From Ignavibacteriales bacterium (GTDB taxonomy: Bacteria > Bacteroidota > Ignavibacteria > Ignavibacteriales > SURF-24): 64,000 bases of DNA. The stretch is taken from NCBI GenBank assembly GCA_026390815.1, contig JAPLFH010000024.1, positions 1 through 64,000 of the forward strand, in the 5' to 3' direction. Shown one piece after another: positions 7,098 through 15,984 of this stretch; within the stretch, counting starts at the first letter, position 1; every line of letters begins with the position of its first letter. The translations under genes and the position numbers were made by a program. A model generated the notes under the pieces. It was given only the letters and a program-made list of their open reading frames with translations. It made no database searches and was not told where the DNA came from.

Positions 7098-10000
7098 TCA
7101 AGAATCCAGATGAACCATCAAACCCGATCTGTGAAAAAGAAGCTTGCCTATTTTATTTGCCAGGTCTACTGAATTAACCGGTTTGAGAATCAGATCATCA
7201 AAACCATTACGCATTACAATTTCTTTATCACCAAGCATTGCTTTAGCTGTAAGTGCAAAAACCGGAATACTTTTATAATTCAAATCGGAACGAATTCTTT
7301 TTATAGTTTCAAAGCCATCCATCAAGGGCATCATAATATCAAGAAGAATCAAACCAGGTTTAATTGCGCTTAATGCCGATAAACATTCTAAGCCATTTTT
7401 TGCAAACGCTATATCGCAACCGGTTTCTTTAACAATTTCACCCACCGTAAATAATGTGTCAGCATCATCGTCAACAATTAATATTAAATTTTTCTTTTTA
7501 TCTAAAGCTGGTTTTAAACTTGCTCTATCGCTATTACTAAAATCAGGTTGCGATTCTATCCATATAGCAGATGTATCTACATCTGGCAGTCCTTCTTCAA
7601 GATGTAATCTATCCCTAATTACTTTTAATACATCAAGCGGATAATTTTTAGCGCTGGTAACAGTTTTCTTAACGCCATAACTCAATCTTATAACATCCTC
7701 CTTAGTAAGTTGATCTGATACACTTACACTTACAGGAATGGCTCTAAGAAGAGGGGATTCTTTAATTGAATAAAGCAAATTGAATCCATCGGAAGAAGGA
7801 GATGTAAGATTTATTACAATGTAATCGGGGTGCAGTTGTGCAAGAGAACTTTCAGACTTAAAATCGCTGGGCAGAAAATTAAGTTTAATATTTTTGCCAA
7901 CCATCTGATTTTTTAATTCGCGAGTTTCAAAACTATCGTCATCAACTATAACAACTTTTTCTATTTTTCTGCTGGATAAGTTTTCATACTTTGTAATTGA
8001 GCTTAGAATTTTTTCCTGCAAAAGCGGCTTTTGAAAATACTCGAATACATTAAAACCATAACCGATTTTTGCTTCTTCAAGTATGGCATAAGTAATTATT
8101 GGTATTTGCTCGGTTAGTTTATTGGAGATTAATTGATTGAGAATAGCCCAACTGTTTTCTTTTTGATTTAAGAGATTTAATACAATTGCATATGGTCGTT
8201 TGTTGGTACAATGTTCAGCTGCTTTTTCGCCGGAATCCGCAAACATGATTTCATATTTCTTAGATGATAAATACTCACCAATAAATGATCGATTCTCTTT
8301 TATATCATCAATTATCAGGATAGTTCCGCTATATTTTTCTTCAAATAAGTTAAGGTTAGTTTCTAGCTTTTTTATTGCAACTAATTTTATGGGAATTGTA
8401 AGTTTAAAGATAGAACCTTTCCCTACCTCACTTTCGCAAACAAGTTCGCCCTCAAGAATCTCTGCAAATTTTTTACAGATTGCCAATCCTAAACCAGTAC
8501 CATTATACTTTCTTGTAGAAGAGCCGTCAATCTGTCTGAATTCTTCAAAAATTACCTGAAGGTTTTCCTGGGAAATACCAATTCCGGAATCTATTACTTC
8601 AAATTGAATTTTATCTTCGTTCAACAGTTTACTCTTTAAAACTATAATTCCCTTATCGGAAAATTTCACGGAATTACTTAATAAATTCAAAAGGATCTGC
8701 GAGATTTTTTTTCGGTCAGCGTTTAGAACAATGCTGGTGTTCAGCTCGTTGTGAATTACGAAATTCAAAGCCTTGTTGCGTGTAAGAGGAATGATCTGGG
8801 ATTCAACTTCATCAATTAAATCTTTAAAGCAAAAATCTTCCGGTTCAATCTGCATCTTGCCGGCTTCAATTTTAGAAAAACTTAGAATATCATTTATTAG
8901 ATTAATTAATCGGTTGCCATTCCTCAAAATTACCACAAGCTTTTCTCTATTTGCAGAAGACAAGCTTTTATCGTTTAAAATTAATTCACTTAAACCAAGT
9001 ATTGAATTAAGTGGTGTCTTTAATTCGTGGGACATATTAGCAAGGAATTGAGATTTTAATACGGAAGACTCAATGGCTTTCTCCTTTTGAATATTCAATT
9101 CTTCTGCTTTTTCACTTAACTGTTTGTGCAGCTCTACAAGTTTTTGATTTTGCTCAGAAATTTGTTCGTTCTGTTTCTGATATTCTTCATTAAGCTTTTT
9201 AAGCTCGTTCACAAAATTTTCTAATTGATGGAATGCTGATGAATTACTTAACCCAACTGCAAGCTGCTCTTTAATATTTTCCAGATACTCCTTAACATTA
9301 TCTTTAGGATTGGAAATAGAGGCTAATTCCAGTATTGCTATTACCTTCCGGTTATATAAGATTGGGAAAATCAAAATATATTTTATGTCTAAAGAAAGTA
9401 AGCCGGAACTAAGCTTTGGTAAGTTTTCGTCAAACCGAAATTCAACCGTTTCACCTTTTTCTATAGCGCGCTGGTAAAGGTCAATATTATCTTCATCCTT
9501 AATTAATTCCTTTTGTACACCGTAACTTGAAATCGTTTTAACTTTTCTATCAACTACCAAAGAAAGACGACCTGCGGAAAACTCTATTGACTTTATAATT
9601 TTTGTTAATGCCGCATCGGATACTTCTACAAGTGTTGGATTTTGGTTTATAAGAGTAATAAACTCAGAATATTCATTTAAAGCATTCTCCTTTCTTTCTA
9701 ACTCATCAAGCATATTATTGAAGGCATTACTCAACTTGCCAAGCTCGTCTTTAGATTTAATATTCACTCTTCGTTTAATATCTCCACTTCTTATTTTCTC
9801 TGCTGTTTCACTAAGCTGCCCAATTTGTTTTCTTAACTTTCCAGTAAACAACATAACAAGAATAAGAGACAAGGCAACACCCGGAAGACCAATTATTATT
9901 AACAGGGAATTAATATTCGATCTTAACTCGGCTGCTTCCGGCAGTTTGGAAAAAACAAGAAACTTTATATTTGAGTTGGCTAAATAAAAATCATTTGAAA

Positions 10001-10646
10001 GATAAGATACCGCATAAAAATCCGCACCTTCCAGCTCTTCTTTTGTTATTTCAAAATTGGTTTTGTTATTCAATTCCCTTGATGCATTGATGATATTTAC
10101 ATAGTATTTTTCGTTTTCTGTTTGATTAGAAACTTCCAACGGAATATTATTCAAAACAATAGCAACTTCTGCCCTAATCCGCTTGGATAAATTATCAAGG
10201 AATTCTTTAGAGATTGATTTGCCATAGATAATTTTTTGCCCGCCACCCAAATTAAAACTTTTTATTATAGAATTAGGATTTTTGCTTATGAAGTTTGCAA
10301 GTGATGAAAATTTGGAATCGAAAATGATGGTTGATTTTACGAAATAATAATCGGGGATAATTTCGTCATCACCATTCTGCTTGAACAGAAAATCAATTTT
10401 TTTATCATCCAAATCAACTGGTTTTTGAAAGTTAGAAACTGTTTTTAGGCGAAGAAACTCTTCGTCCATTTCTTGAATGGAGGATTGAAAATCGAAGACG
10501 AAATCGTTAGCAGAATTTAACAGGGTTTTAGAATGCTGTAACGATATTAACTTTTTAGTTAATGAATAAAAAACTAAAGTTGAGCTTGCAAAGATTAAAA
10601 CTACTATTACAAAATTAATTAGTAATATGCGAAAGCTAATCTTCAT
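7098..10646 (-). CDS. Large membrane hybrid histidine kinase with three receiver domains
   Basis: This 1182-aa sensor has these domains in order: TM1 (~8-30), an extracytoplasmic sensor region (~30-240), TM2 (~243-268), HAMP (~270-322), GAF-like domain (~345-480), coiled coil (~485-525), HisKA (H540 in FLANMSHELKTPLNS), HATPase (GTGLGLAI) and three receivers (~770-885, ~893-1010, ~1052-1172). The first two receivers carry Asn at the phosphoacceptor position (N824 in IVLNLL, N946 in IVINLT), whereas the last has D1103 in LLDIMMPLMDG. It overlaps the upstream single-receiver gene by 11 bp and continues the minus-strand run that starts with the pilus genes, so a link to pilus control is likely. 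Confidence 0.93.
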   Translation of the reverse strand: MKISFRILLINFVIVVLIFASSTLVFYSLTKKLISLQHSKTLLNSANDFVFDFQSSIQEMDEEFLRLKTVSNFQKPVDLDDKKIDFLFKQNGDDEIIPDYYFVKSTIIFDSKFSSLANFISKNPNSIIKSFNLGGGQKIIYGKSISKEFLDNLSKRIRAEVAIVLNNIPLEVSNQTENEKYYVNIINASRELNNKTNFEITKEELEGADFYAVSYLSNDFYLANSNIKFLVFSKLPEAAELRSNINSLLIIIGLPGVALSLILVMLFTGKLRKQIGQLSETAEKIRSGDIKRRVNIKSKDELGKLSNAFNNMLDELERKENALNEYSEFITLINQNPTLVEVSDAALTKIIKSIEFSAGRLSLVVDRKVKTISSYGVQKELIKDEDNIDLYQRAIEKGETVEFRFDENLPKLSSGLLSLDIKYILIFPILYNRKVIAILELASISNPKDNVKEYLENIKEQLAVGLSNSSAFHQLENFVNELKKLNEEYQKQNEQISEQNQKLVELHKQLSEKAEELNIQKEKAIESSVLKSQFLANMSHELKTPLNSILGLSELILNDKSLSSANREKLVVILRNGNRLINLINDILSFSKIEAGKMQIEPEDFCFKDLIDEVESQIIPLTRNKALNFVIHNELNTSIVLNADRKKISQILLNLLSNSVKFSDKGIIVLKSKLLNEDKIQFEVIDSGIGISQENLQVIFEEFRQIDGSSTRKYNGTGLGLAICKKFAEILEGELVCESEVGKGSIFKLTIPIKLVAIKKLETNLNLFEEKYSGTILIIDDIKENRSFIGEYLSSKKYEIMFADSGEKAAEHCTNKRPYAIVLNLLNQKENSWAILNQLISNKLTEQIPIITYAILEEAKIGYGFNVFEYFQKPLLQEKILSSITKYENLSSRKIEKVVIVDDDSFETRELKNQMVGKNIKLNFLPSDFKSESSLAQLHPDYIVINLTSPSSDGFNLLYSIKESPLLRAIPVSVSVSDQLTKEDVIRLSYGVKKTVTSAKNYPLDVLKVIRDRLHLEEGLPDVDTSAIWIESQPDFSNSDRASLKPALDKKKNLILIVDDDADTLFTVGEIVKETGCDIAFAKNGLECLSALSAIKPGLILLDIMMPLMDGFETIKRIRSDLNYKSIPVFALTAKAMLGDKEIVMRNGFDDLILKPVNSVDLANKIGKLLFHRSGLMVHLDS

Positions 10647-11016
10647 GTTCTTTTTCTTTTTGGAGGACCTTCCTGATCGTAATTAATAGCTCATCGAGAT
10701 CATACGGTTTACTAATAAAATCATTTGCCCCCATTTTAGCAGAATCGATTGCGCTTTTTACATCTGCATATGCTGTAAGCACAATTACTTTAACGCTCAG
10801 GTTCATTTTCTTTAACATTTGCAATACGTAAAAACCATCCTTGCCTGGCATTTTAAGATCAAGCAGAATCAAATCCACCTGCTTGTTTGAAAGCAACTGT
10901 TTCAAAGCATCGTCAGCATTATAAACAGAGCTTGCGGCATAGCCTACTTCTGTAAGCTCGTCTCTTAAAACAGTGCAAAGATTTACGTCATCATCAACAA
11001 TAAGAATTGATTCCAT
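10636..11016 (-). CDS. Single-domain response regulator (receiver only)
   Basis: The 126-aa protein is a CheY-like receiver with acidic pocket D8-D10, phosphoacceptor D53 (LLDLKMPGKDG), T in VIVLTAYAD and K in ISKPYDLDELL. No output domain follows. It overlaps the kinase gene downstream by 11 bp and follows the secretin gene by 8 bp. Its alpha4-alpha5 face is very like that of the NtrC-type regulator at 2955-4313 (SAID-KMGA-DF-SKPY--DELLITI in both), which hints at shared phosphodonors. Confidence 0.93.
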   Translation of the reverse strand: MESILIVDDDVNLCTVLRDELTEVGYAASSVYNADDALKQLLSNKQVDLILLDLKMPGKDGFYVLQMLKKMNLSVKVIVLTAYADVKSAIDSAKMGANDFISKPYDLDELLITIRKVLQKEKEHED

Positions 11017-11024
11017 TTTATTTC

Positions 11025-12266
11025 CTATTTATCGTTTTCATTTGGCGATAGACTCGATTTGTATAATTTTATTTTCGCCTTATGGCTTTCTATTTCGTCT
11101 TGAATTCTATCTTTATCCTTTGAAGTATAATTGATTCTATCCTTTAACATAGGAAGCAGTTCCACTGAAATCAAAATGACAACTTCTTTTTTGGTAACCG
11201 TTATTTTATCGCTGCCAGTTAAATATCTAATACCAAGCACCCACCAGGGAAGATCTTTTAAGAATGGAATGCCGGTTCTTTCAATTTGCTCATCGTTAAT
11301 GTATAAACCACCAATAATTGTTTCCTCATTATTTAGCATAAGTACTTGCGTGGTGGCATTTGTTCTTTTTATTTCAGTAGAAATTTCTGAGGGAACAGCC
11401 GAACTTCTATCAACCATCAGTTCAAGTAATACATAATCGATTCCATCCTGGTTATAAATATGTGGAGTTACTTCAATGATTGAACCAGTTGAATAAAATT
11501 TATCTATCACGTTACCGGAAAAGTCCCTGGTTTTTATAGAGAAGTCGGAACCAATTTGTATTCTTCCTTTGGTACCATTTCTAACTGCAACGGAAGGGCT
11601 GGCTATAATTTCCCCAAGGTTTTCGGTTTCAAACGCCTTGAACATTGCAGTTGCATCACCAACATAATCGCCAACGTTAAATTTAGAAGTTCCGGAAAGA
11701 TTAAAATCTACTTGTTGCTGCGCTTGCCCCGTGCCTTGAGTTTGGCTTCCGGAAATAAAAGAACGCATGTCTCCGCCAAAACTATAATCCTTATTTGAAA
11801 GGAGGAAAGTCCAGTTTACACCAAGCTGGCGCATTTTACCAACATCTGCTTCAAAGAAAACACAGGATATTTTAACTTCGCGAGTATTAATATCGGCATA
11901 AGTAGCATCCGCTTTCTTTTCTTCTGTTGTGGCTTCCTTTCTCTTAATCACTATTACATCTTCACCTTCATCGGTAGTGTAACCACTGTATTGAACAATG
12001 ATAGCCAGGGCTTTTCTATAAGCCATCTTTTCAATCTGCACACCAATAGGTTTATCGGATGAAACTGTAGAGACTATTTTTTTGCCGGCAGTCTTTTCAC
12101 TTATCTTATTCAAGATTACAATTGCCTGGTCGAACGAAAGATTTTCTGAAAGCGTTACCAATTCATCGGGATTGGTATACTGGCTTAAAGTTTTTTCCAG
12201 TTCTTTTTGAGCATATATTGGTATTGCTGCTGCTATTATTACCAGAAAGATAATTAGCTTTTTCAT
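11025..12266 (-). CDS. pilQ: Short secretin (PilQ/GspD-like outer-membrane channel)
   Basis: This 413-aa protein starts with a signal peptide (residues 1-~20, ending in IYA-Q). A STN/N-type periplasmic domain follows (~35-105; LSFDQAIVILNKI, VQIEKMAYRKALAII), then the secretin core (~130-385) with SPSVAVRNGTKGRIQIGSD, the VTPHI motif and a C-terminal LPWWVLGIRYLTG and VVILISVELLP segment. It is short compared with usual PilQ (about 700 aa) and lacks AMIN domains. It should form the outer-membrane pore of the pilus or secretion machine encoded upstream. It is 1 bp downstream of the PilO-PilP-like gene. Confidence 0.9.
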   Translation of the reverse strand: MKKLIIFLVIIAAAIPIYAQKELEKTLSQYTNPDELVTLSENLSFDQAIVILNKISEKTAGKKIVSTVSSDKPIGVQIEKMAYRKALAIIVQYSGYTTDEGEDVIVIKRKEATTEEKKADATYADINTREVKISCVFFEADVGKMRQLGVNWTFLLSNKDYSFGGDMRSFISGSQTQGTGQAQQQVDFNLSGTSKFNVGDYVGDATAMFKAFETENLGEIIASPSVAVRNGTKGRIQIGSDFSIKTRDFSGNVIDKFYSTGSIIEVTPHIYNQDGIDYVLLELMVDRSSAVPSEISTEIKRTNATTQVLMLNNEETIIGGLYINDEQIERTGIPFLKDLPWWVLGIRYLTGSDKITVTKKEVVILISVELLPMLKDRINYTSKDKDRIQDEIESHKAKIKLYKSSLSPNENDK

Positions 12267-12267
12267 T

Positions 12268-13158
12268 TTATTTTCTCTTCTGAATTTCTTCTTTTTGTAA
12301 TTCCAAATTTACTTTCTCTATTATTCCACCTTTGTTCAAAATAAATGTTACGCTGTTCTTTTCGTAATCAATCTTTGTTAAGTAGCCCAAATAAACCTGG
12401 TCTCCTTCCCAAAGCATAAAAGTATTTCCTTTTGCATCTGCAATAAAAGCTCCATCGGGTACCAATGCAAGAAGTTTAGAACCATTTAATTCAAGCAGTC
12501 CCTCTGTGTTTGGCGGCATTTCATTTCTAATTAGCGGGTAGAAAATATCATAAACTTGTCCGGGTATTAATCTGTTTTCCCTAAAATTTGCTGTAGTAAA
12601 TCTATCGTCGCCGGAGTAATAAACATTAACAATAAAGTTGAAGTTAACGAGGTAGTGCGGCATACCATCTGAATCAAAAAAAGTGTTTGTTGTTAAATTT
12701 CCGGTTTGTATTTTTTTCAATTCTTTACTTTGTTCAATTGCATAAAACAACTTGTAAATATCATTAAACTCGCCCGCACCAGACAATTTGAAAGTAAAGT
12801 AATTAAAATTCTTTTCTTTCTTAGTCTCCACAAATTCAATATCTACATGTGTTTGATCTGAGAAGCTGTAACTTACACCGTTAACAAAATTGTAAAAAGC
12901 TGATTGTAGTAATTGCTGTGGTATGTTAAACTTTCTTTTAGAAATAATTGAATCTAAAACTACCGCCTGTTCTTCAACATCTTTTAAGCGGGTTTTTAAT
13001 TCTTCTGTGTTGTAGCCGCTTTTTTTAAGCTGTTCAAGTTCTTTAGTGTATTTGGTAATTTTTCCTTTTTGATAAACATAGCTGAATAATCCGCCGGCTA
13101 AAACTATTAGCACAAAAATTCCAACTAATCCTAAAGTATTTTTTACTTTGCGGCTCAT
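12268..13158 (-). CDS. PilO-PilP-like fusion, inner-membrane alignment protein
   Basis: The 296-aa product has one N-terminal TM (~8-28), a short coiled coil (~30-70), a PilO-like ferredoxin-fold region (~80-185) and a C-terminal PilP/GspC-like homology region (~215-285; KLLALVPDGAFIADAKGN, then GDQVYLGYLTKIDYEK and LNKGGIIEKVNLEL). PilO and PilP are normally separate members of the alignment complex joining the inner-membrane platform to the secretin. The assignment rests on position between the PilM/N-like gene and the secretin plus domain character, not on a database match. It overlaps the upstream gene by 4 bp. Confidence 0.75.
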   Translation of the reverse strand: MSRKVKNTLGLVGIFVLIVLAGGLFSYVYQKGKITKYTKELEQLKKSGYNTEELKTRLKDVEEQAVVLDSIISKRKFNIPQQLLQSAFYNFVNGVSYSFSDQTHVDIEFVETKKEKNFNYFTFKLSGAGEFNDIYKLFYAIEQSKELKKIQTGNLTTNTFFDSDGMPHYLVNFNFIVNVYYSGDDRFTTANFRENRLIPGQVYDIFYPLIRNEMPPNTEGLLELNGSKLLALVPDGAFIADAKGNTFMLWEGDQVYLGYLTKIDYEKNSVTFILNKGGIIEKVNLELQKEEIQKRK

Positions 13159-14690
13159 TTTTTACCGCCGGATAAATTTAACAAGTCAAATGAAAGTTCA
13201 AATTTGTAAGCTTTACTTGTTCTTAATGGTTCGTATCTAATATTCTTTAATAAAGATGTATTATATGAATCTGCAAATTCTGTAAGCACACTTCTGGATA
13301 ATCCAAAACCGGAAACAGCAACTGTTTTATTTTGATCAACACCAATGGAATTTATCCACATGCTTTTTCTCGATCCAATAAATCGAGCCATATTCTCAGT
13401 CATCTTTCCCCAAACTTCTGCACCGGCGCTGGCGGAATCGAGGATGATCTTGGTTGCATCAAAACTTACAATTCTGTTTTCAAAGTAATTTATTTGACCA
13501 AGGATTTTCTGGTTTTGCCGTTGTATTTCCTTAAGTTCATTTACCTGCCGGGTAAGAATATTAATCTGTTTGTTGTTAGTTAGAATGTGATAAGTAAAGA
13601 ATAAAGCAACAGCAAACAGTATTGGCAATAATATATAGCTATGCCATCCAAACTGGAAAAATTTCTGCTCTTCTTTAACATATCTTGGCAATAAGTTAAT
13701 ACCATGATATGCTTTATTAAGTTCATCGATGTATTCATATGCCGTTGCAATAGGAACACTGAAAGAAGATATTTTACTTTTTTGTGCTTCATCTAATAAA
13801 GAGATGTCAAGATCATCAAACTCCAGGCGGCTAACGTTTGCTTCCGGAAATGTTCCATAGAAAGAGAGAATTAAATTTTCTGAATCATCTTCACCACAAA
13901 GAACAACGTTATCCAATCGAGGGATTCCACCGTTTTCCATCTCGAGAAGTATCTTTGAAAAATACACATCATAGGTATGAAGATTTATTGTACCAACATC
14001 CAGAGTGGTTCCGATGTGTTTAAGTTTCCTTCCATGTAAGAAGATAAGTTTGCTGTACTCTTTACCAATATAAACGATCAGGGAGTAATCATCCGGGAAA
14101 AACTTTTTCTTTTTTGCTACATAATAAGTAAGAGTTATTTCTGCACTCTTAACAGAAGGAATTTTATAATATCTCCTGTTATTATGCTGGGCGAGTGAAT
14201 TGACAAGATTAATACATTGAATCTCACCATCAACAAAAACACTTAAAAGGGAACCACCATCTAACTCTGTAAAGCCGATGTTATCCCTTGGCACAAGCAC
14301 GTTTTTAGATTTTTGAATCTCATCAATTATAGAATCTTGCAGCCTGGAAAGATTTGAGTCTTTTGGTCCTTCATAAACATGATAGTGAATTGCCGGTTCT
14401 GTAATTGCAGGAATGAAATCGCACTTTGTTAATTTAATATCTGACAAAGCAGAGTTAAGTAAGCCTTCGTTAGATATGTTTATTGAACCATCAGTGGCTT
14501 TATCCATATCCATTAACGAGATGTCGTTCGATTCAAAATTTAAATTTGCAACTGCATCTGCCTGCATTGCTTTAGGATGGAAAACATCAAAATCTGCTGT
14601 GCGAAGTAATTGGTACCGGTCCCTTTCTTTGGTAATTACGGCAACCTTAACATCGCTTCCTTCGCAATATATACAAACTAATGGTTTCAT
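13155..14690 (-). CDS. PilM-PilN-like fusion protein
   Basis: This 511-aa protein has an N-terminal actin-like/PilM-type domain (~1-335, with VYIGKEYSKLIFLHG and an IGTTLDVGTINLHTY segment), then one TM helix (~350-372), a coiled coil (~375-405) and a PilN-like periplasmic domain (~410-505; GEVWGKM-like region, WINSIGVDQNKTVAVSGFG). In canonical systems cytoplasmic PilM binds the short N-terminal tail of membrane PilN, and a covalent fusion would make that contact permanent. A 4-bp overlap with the next gene and a 4-bp gap to pilT mark one operon. Confidence 0.78.
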   Translation of the reverse strand: MKPLVCIYCEGSDVKVAVITKERDRYQLLRTADFDVFHPKAMQADAVANLNFESNDISLMDMDKATDGSINISNEGLLNSALSDIKLTKCDFIPAITEPAIHYHVYEGPKDSNLSRLQDSIIDEIQKSKNVLVPRDNIGFTELDGGSLLSVFVDGEIQCINLVNSLAQHNNRRYYKIPSVKSAEITLTYYVAKKKKFFPDDYSLIVYIGKEYSKLIFLHGRKLKHIGTTLDVGTINLHTYDVYFSKILLEMENGGIPRLDNVVLCGEDDSENLILSFYGTFPEANVSRLEFDDLDISLLDEAQKSKISSFSVPIATAYEYIDELNKAYHGINLLPRYVKEEQKFFQFGWHSYILLPILFAVALFFTYHILTNNKQINILTRQVNELKEIQRQNQKILGQINYFENRIVSFDATKIILDSASAGAEVWGKMTENMARFIGSRKSMWINSIGVDQNKTVAVSGFGLSRSVLTEFADSYNTSLLKNIRYEPLRTSKAYKFELSFDLLNLSGGKK

Positions 14691-14694
14691 TTAA

Positions 14695-15921
14695 TTACAC
14701 CGCAGAAAGAATTTGTTGAATTCTTGTTTTACTATTGGCGTACGACATCGCATTTTCCAGAGAAATCTTTTTAGCCATATATAAACGTTTCAGATCCTGT
14801 TCCATTGTCATCATTCCCTGCTGCCCGCCTTGATTTATCATCATATAAATTTCGCCGGTGTTATTGTTTTTTATTGCTGCACGAACACTGGAATTTACCA
14901 CTAAAACTTCTTTTGCCAAAATTCTTTTTCCATCAAGACTTGGTATTAATTTCTGCGAAACTACACACACAAGTACATCGGCAAGCCGGTTCCTAACACG
15001 TTCTTGTTCAGAAGGATGAACTTCTGCAATTATTCTGTCGATAGATTCCACCGCTGAAGAAGTATGCAAAGTTGAAAAAACTTTATGTCCAGTATCTGTA
15101 ACTTCTAAAGCTGCCATAATTGTTTCCGGGTCTCTCATTTCACCAATAATAATAATGTCCGGATCCTGGCGGAGTGATTGTATAACACCTTCCTTAAATG
15201 AAAGCACATCGCGTCCAACTTCTCTGTGCCTTATAATGCAGGTTCTTGATTTATGAACAAACTCGATTGGTGCTGCAATAATAACAACATGTGCAGGATC
15301 GCTATCGTTATGCCAATCCACAATAGCATCCAGTGTAGTCGATTTACCAGAGCCGGTTATTCCGGTAATTAAAGTTAATCCCTGTTTAACAAATGTGTGG
15401 CTTAAAACTTTTAATACATTTGGATTAAATCCAAGTGCATCGATTGAGCGTAAGTTGGAGGAGATTGACCTCATATTTAGTGCAAGCCGGTCAAGATCAA
15501 AATAGGCATCGGCTCTAAATCTTACATCTTCATTTCTTCTTGTATATCTAAATGTATAAGAAAAATCCAGGTTTCTTGTAACGGTTAAATATCTTCTTTG
15601 GTTTTCATTCAACAAATTCAGGATTAATATTCCGGCTTCATCACCAGTAAAAGTTGAAAACTCATCAATTGGTATTTTTTTACCAAATACTCTTAACCAA
15701 ACATTACCATTTGTACCGTAACCACCAAGTTCTATATCGGAAGCATCGCGTTCAATCATTCCAGTCAACAATTTATTCATCATATTTAAAAGAATCATTT
15801 TTTCATTGTCAGATAACTTATTCATATTCTCGATAAGAAAATTTATTCTATCCGGACCAAAGATTGTTGCAGGAATTTTTTCTGCAAAAGCTTTTAAAAT
15901 ATTTTTTGCTTCATCAACCAT
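14695..15921 (-). CDS. pilT: PilT-like retraction ATPase
   Basis: This 408-aa secretion ATPase has Walker A GITGSGKS at 187-194, Asp-box-like and His-box regions, and Walker B DPDIIIIGEMRDPETI followed by TGHKVFSTLHT. The absence of the large GspE N-terminal domain and of the tetracysteine motif places it with PilT rather than PilB. Its N-terminal ~120 residues are somewhat longer than in typical PilT. It would power pilus retraction, which argues for a motile pilus rather than a pure type II secretion system. The next gene upstream in the operon is pilB, 63 bp away. Confidence 0.92.
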   Translation of the reverse strand: MVDEAKNILKAFAEKIPATIFGPDRINFLIENMNKLSDNEKMILLNMMNKLLTGMIERDASDIELGGYGTNGNVWLRVFGKKIPIDEFSTFTGDEAGILILNLLNENQRRYLTVTRNLDFSYTFRYTRRNEDVRFRADAYFDLDRLALNMRSISSNLRSIDALGFNPNVLKVLSHTFVKQGLTLITGITGSGKSTTLDAIVDWHNDSDPAHVVIIAAPIEFVHKSRTCIIRHREVGRDVLSFKEGVIQSLRQDPDIIIIGEMRDPETIMAALEVTDTGHKVFSTLHTSSAVESIDRIIAEVHPSEQERVRNRLADVLVCVVSQKLIPSLDGKRILAKEVLVVNSSVRAAIKNNNTGEIYMMINQGGQQGMMTMEQDLKRLYMAKKISLENAMSYANSKTRIQQILSAV

Positions 15922-15984
15922 TTAACTCTTTAAAACTTAAATCCATTTATAAGTTACCAATAATCGGTTATTAATTATAAAATG

